From Cystobacter fuscus (GTDB taxonomy: Bacteria; Myxococcota; Myxococcia; Myxococcales; Myxococcaceae), in NCBI RefSeq assembly GCF_002305875.1, contig NZ_CP022098.1, positions 2,108,001 to 2,172,000 on the forward strand: a DNA stretch of 64,000 bases, given 5' to 3'. The notes under the pieces are model-generated. The model made no database searches, was not told the origin of the DNA, and was given only the letters and a program-made list of their open reading frames with translations. Both the position numbers and the translations under genes were made by a program. Numbering within the stretch: position 1 is the first letter of the stretch; the number at the start of each line of letters is the position of its first letter. Positions 61,866-64,000 of the stretch are shown here, one piece after another.

Positions 61866-63227
61866 TCAGTCGAACATGGCGCCGAGCGCCTCGGACAGCG
61901 TCTCCACGCCCACCACCTCCAGCTTGGAGTCCTCGAGCCGCCGGGCGCTGCCCTTGGGAATGACGGCGCGCTGGAAGCCCATCTTCGCCGCCTCGGCGAG
62001 TCGCGGCTCCACCTGGCCCACCGCGCGCACCTCGCCCGCGAGTCCCACCTCGCCGAGCACCAGGGTATGCGCCTCCAGTGGCCGGTTCTGCAGGCTGCTC
62101 ACCAGGGCCGCGCACACCGCCAGGTCACATGCCGGCTCGGACAACTGCATGCCGCCGGCCACGTTGACGAAGAGGTCGCAGCCCACCAGTGGAATGTCCT
62201 CCTTCTTCTCCAACACCGCGGCGAGCAGGGCCACGCGGTTGCCATCCACGCCGATGGCCGTGCGCCGCGCGGTGCCGTAGCCGGTGGGCGCCACCAGCGC
62301 CTGCACCTCCACCAGCAGGGGGCGCGTGCCATTGAGCGTGCACGTCACCACGCTGCCCGCCTTGCCCGCCGGGCGCTCGGCGAGGAAGAGCGCCGAGGGG
62401 TCGGCCACCTCCACCAGCCCCGCGCCCTTCATCTCGAAGACGCCAATCTCGTTCGTCGAGCCGAAGCGGTTCTTGTGCGCCCGCAGAATCCGGAAGGGGT
62501 GGCCGCGCTCGCCCTCGAAGTAGAGGACGGTGTCCACCATGTGCTCGAGCACGCGCGGGCCCGCGATGGAGCCCTCCTTCGTCACGTGGCCCACGAGGAA
62601 GGTGGGCACGCCGCTGCGCTTGGCGTAGGCCATGAAGCGCCCGGCCACCTCGCGCACCTGGGAGATGCTCCCCGGCGCGCTGCCCAGCTCCGGCAGGTAC
62701 ATGGTCTGGATGGAGTCCACCACCAGCGCCCGGGGCTTGAGCGACTCGGCCACCGAGAGCACCCGGTCCGCGTCCGTCTCCGCGAAGAGGTGGATGGCCT
62801 CGCCCTCCACCCGCAGGCGCTCGGCGCGCATCTTCGTCTGCCGCAGCGACTCCTCGCCCGACACGTAGAGCACCGGGCCCGCGTGGCCCAGCCGATCCAA
62901 CGCGGCGAGCAGCAGCGTGGACTTGCCGATGCCGGGGTCGCCGCCGAGCAGCACCAGAGAGCCGTCCACCACTCCGCCACCGAGGACCCGGTCGAACTCG
63001 GCGATGCCCGTGTGCCGGCGCTGCTCCTGCTCGCCGCTCACCTCGCGCAGCCGCACCGGCTTGGAGGCTCCGCCCGAGGCGCCCCAGGCCGGGCGCTTCT
63101 CGTCCACCTTCGTCTCGGTCTCCTCCACCAGCGAGCTCCACGCGCCGCAGTCAGGGCATTTGCCCAACCACTTCGCCGACTGGTACCCGCACGCCTGACA
63201 CGCGTAATGCGTCTTCGCCTTCGCCAT
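61866..63227 (-). CDS. radA: DNA repair protein RadA
   Basis: A 453-residue RecA-related helicase that extends D-loops in recombination and repair. It has an N-terminal C4 zinc finger (Cys10, Cys13, Cys24, Cys27 in YACQACGYQSAKW and GKCPDCGAW), a RecA-type ATPase with Walker A GGDPGIGKSTLL (96-103 core) and Walker B ALVVDSIQTMY, the RadA-specific KNRFGS motif (252-257), and a C-terminal Lon-protease-like domain (VNVAGGMQLSEPACDLAVCA; GEVGLAGEVRAV). All motifs are intact and the length is normal. The ATG at 63227 starts the zinc-finger region. It is transcribed alone; about 100 bases separate it from the small helical gene. Confidence 0.97.
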   Translation of the reverse strand: MAKAKTHYACQACGYQSAKWLGKCPDCGAWSSLVEETETKVDEKRPAWGASGGASKPVRLREVSGEQEQRRHTGIAEFDRVLGGGVVDGSLVLLGGDPGIGKSTLLLAALDRLGHAGPVLYVSGEESLRQTKMRAERLRVEGEAIHLFAETDADRVLSVAESLKPRALVVDSIQTMYLPELGSAPGSISQVREVAGRFMAYAKRSGVPTFLVGHVTKEGSIAGPRVLEHMVDTVLYFEGERGHPFRILRAHKNRFGSTNEIGVFEMKGAGLVEVADPSALFLAERPAGKAGSVVTCTLNGTRPLLVEVQALVAPTGYGTARRTAIGVDGNRVALLAAVLEKKEDIPLVGCDLFVNVAGGMQLSEPACDLAVCAALVSSLQNRPLEAHTLVLGEVGLAGEVRAVGQVEPRLAEAAKMGFQRAVIPKGSARRLEDSKLEVVGVETLSEALGAMFD

Positions 63228-63414
63228 GGAGATTGTTCTCTAGCGCACCCGTCCCACGCCGCCCCACTTCATTTCCTGGATGGAAGGAGAGCGGGCAGGG
63301 AGGCGTGGCGATTCATCGGAATCCGCCGGATCAAGTTGTGCTCCGGGGAGGGGGTCCCCAAGTTGCAGACCACTGGGGCCGCACGGGGCGGTGCCCGATC
63401 TGAGGAGAGAACAG

Positions 63415-63684
63415 ATGAGCATCATTTGGTTCATCGTGGTGGGTCTGGTGGCGGGTCTGATCGCGCGTGCTCTGGTTCCGGGCCGCCAGTCCATGGGTGT
63501 CATCGCGACGATGTTGCTGGGTATCGTGGGCTCGTTCGTGGGTGGCTTCATCGGCGCGCTGTTCTCGCCGGGTCGGAGCGTGCTGGACCTGCAGCCCTCG
63601 GGTCTCATCATGTCGGTGATTGGCTCCATCGTCGTGTTGTTCCTGGCGGGCTGGGCGGGCCGCGGACGCAGAATCCACGCCTGA
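63415..63684 (+). CDS. GlsB/YeaQ/YmgE family membrane protein
   Basis: An 89-residue inner-membrane protein with three hydrophobic helices: IIWFIVVGLVAGLIARALVP, GVIATMLLGIVGSFVGGFIG and LIMSVIGSIVVLFLAGWAG. The Gly-rich first helix with GLIAR and the PGRQ loop are the marks of the transglycosylase-associated/GlsB family, small stress-response membrane proteins of unknown mechanism. GAGGAGAGA lies six bases before the ATG. It is divergent from radA with 187 bases between and is followed by the biotin operator region. Confidence 0.9.
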   Translation: MSIIWFIVVGLVAGLIARALVPGRQSMGVIATMLLGIVGSFVGGFIGALFSPGRSVLDLQPSGLIMSVIGSIVVLFLAGWAGRGRRIHA

Positions 63685-63755
63685 TTCAGCGGGCCTTCGG
63701 GGGGATGACCCCTGTAAGTCCCTGATATCCCAGTGATTTTCGGCACGCCCGGGGG

Positions 63756-63787
63756 TTGTCAACCCGGGCGTTCCGCGTGGTTGACAA
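63756..63787. promoter_or_regulatory. BirA-type biotin operator upstream of bioB
   Basis: TTGTCAACC (63756-63764), 14 bases, then its exact inverted repeat GGTTGACAA (63779-63787). This matches the E. coli bio operator design TTGTAAACC-N14-16-GGTTTACAA with one symmetrical substitution per arm. The right arm contains TTGACA (63781-63786), usable as a -35 element. It ends 43 bases before the biotin synthase start, so biotinyl-AMP-loaded BirA should repress bioB. Confidence 0.82.
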
Positions 63788-63830
63788 CGATGGGGCCATC
63801 CACGACGTTCGGCGCTCTTCCGAGGAGCCC

Positions 63831-64000
63831 ATGTCCGCCCACGCCCCTTCCGACGACTCGTTCCACGGCCACGCCCACTTCGCCACGCCGCCTCCCGGAG
63901 TCACCGTCCGCCATGACTGGACGCTGCCCGAGGTGCGGGCCCTCTACGCGCTGCCGCTCCTGGAGCTCATCCACAAGGCGCAGACCGTCCACCGGGCCGT
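63831..64000 (+). CDS. bioB: Biotin synthase, N-terminal fragment
   Basis: The first 56 residues of a gene that continues past the window. [20 protein letters not shown] then [12 protein letters not shown] is the N-terminal helix and start of the radical-SAM barrel of biotin synthase, just before the CxxxCxxC cluster that would follow. The N-terminus ([20 protein letters not shown]) is a His-rich extension of about 20 residues. GAGGAG lies four bases before the ATG. The BirA-type operator upstream supports the identification and predicts repression by biotin. Confidence 0.88.
   Translation, partial: MSAHAPSDDSFHGHAHFATPPPGVTVRHDWTLPEVRALYALPLLELIHKAQTVHRA

Overview
This window is high-GC DNA with long antisense shadow frames, typical of a myxobacterium. 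The best guess is suborder Cystobacterineae (Archangium/Cystobacter/Melittangium type). The reasons are the lipoprotein toxin/immunity pairs of the DUF6310-DUF5953 and SitA5 kinds, a sigma-54 enhancer-binding regulator, many sensor kinases without a matching regulator nearby, and abundant Cys-anchored lipoproteins. This assignment is inferred from gene content and remembered family patterns, not from a database search.

Layout. 1-5.6 kb: end of a metallo-beta-lactamase-fold gene, an amidohydrolase translationally coupled to it, a polytopic membrane protein, and a fused trehalose-6-phosphate synthase/phosphatase. 5.7-10.2 kb: a large DUF3857/TPR/transglutaminase protein and ComF. 10.3-11.9 kb: an uncharacterised ATPase plus small-protein operon. 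12-17.1 kb: a phosphofructokinase whose 3' end is repeated at 17.07 kb, bracketing a toxin/immunity-like lipoprotein pair, a DUF4287 protein, a broken AraC gene and a Rieske oxygenase. 17.1-19.7 kb: a propeller-like protein, a LysE transporter and an unknown gene. 19.8-27.2 kb: a pabB-pabA-pabC operon followed by a decayed tandem duplication (pabC 3' end, lipoprotein, GNAT), with a decayed old-yellow-enzyme gene inside. 27.2-29.4 kb: an alpha/beta hydrolase divergent from an ECF sigma/anti-sigma operon, with two matching ECF-type promoters between them. 29.4-35.5 kb: GST, RtcB, the proA-rsfS-rlmH operon, a TPR protein, an outer-membrane barrel and a lipoprotein. 35.5-38.6 kb: a TetR-controlled flavin monooxygenase and a coiled-coil exported protein. 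38.8-47.5 kb: signal transduction (an NtrC-type regulator, two PAS/GAF kinases with a receiver protein between them, a HAMP kinase) and a Nudix hydrolase. 47.6-55.3 kb: an accessory block with two more toxin/immunity pairs, DUF1993, a collagen-like beta-helix lipoprotein, a Cys-rich protein and a DUF6748-like lipoprotein. 55.4-61.3 kb: a three-gene RND metal-efflux operon. 61.5-64 kb: a small helical protein, RadA, a GlsB-like membrane protein, and the start of bioB behind a BirA-type operator.

How the genes fit together. Housekeeping operons (pab, proA-rsfS-rlmH, pfk, radA, bioB) are interrupted by accessory lipoprotein, toxin and immunity genes. In three places (pfk, pabC, DUF1993) the 3' end of the upstream gene reappears just beyond the accessory genes. 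No rRNA, tRNA, CRISPR array, transposase or integrase was recognised.
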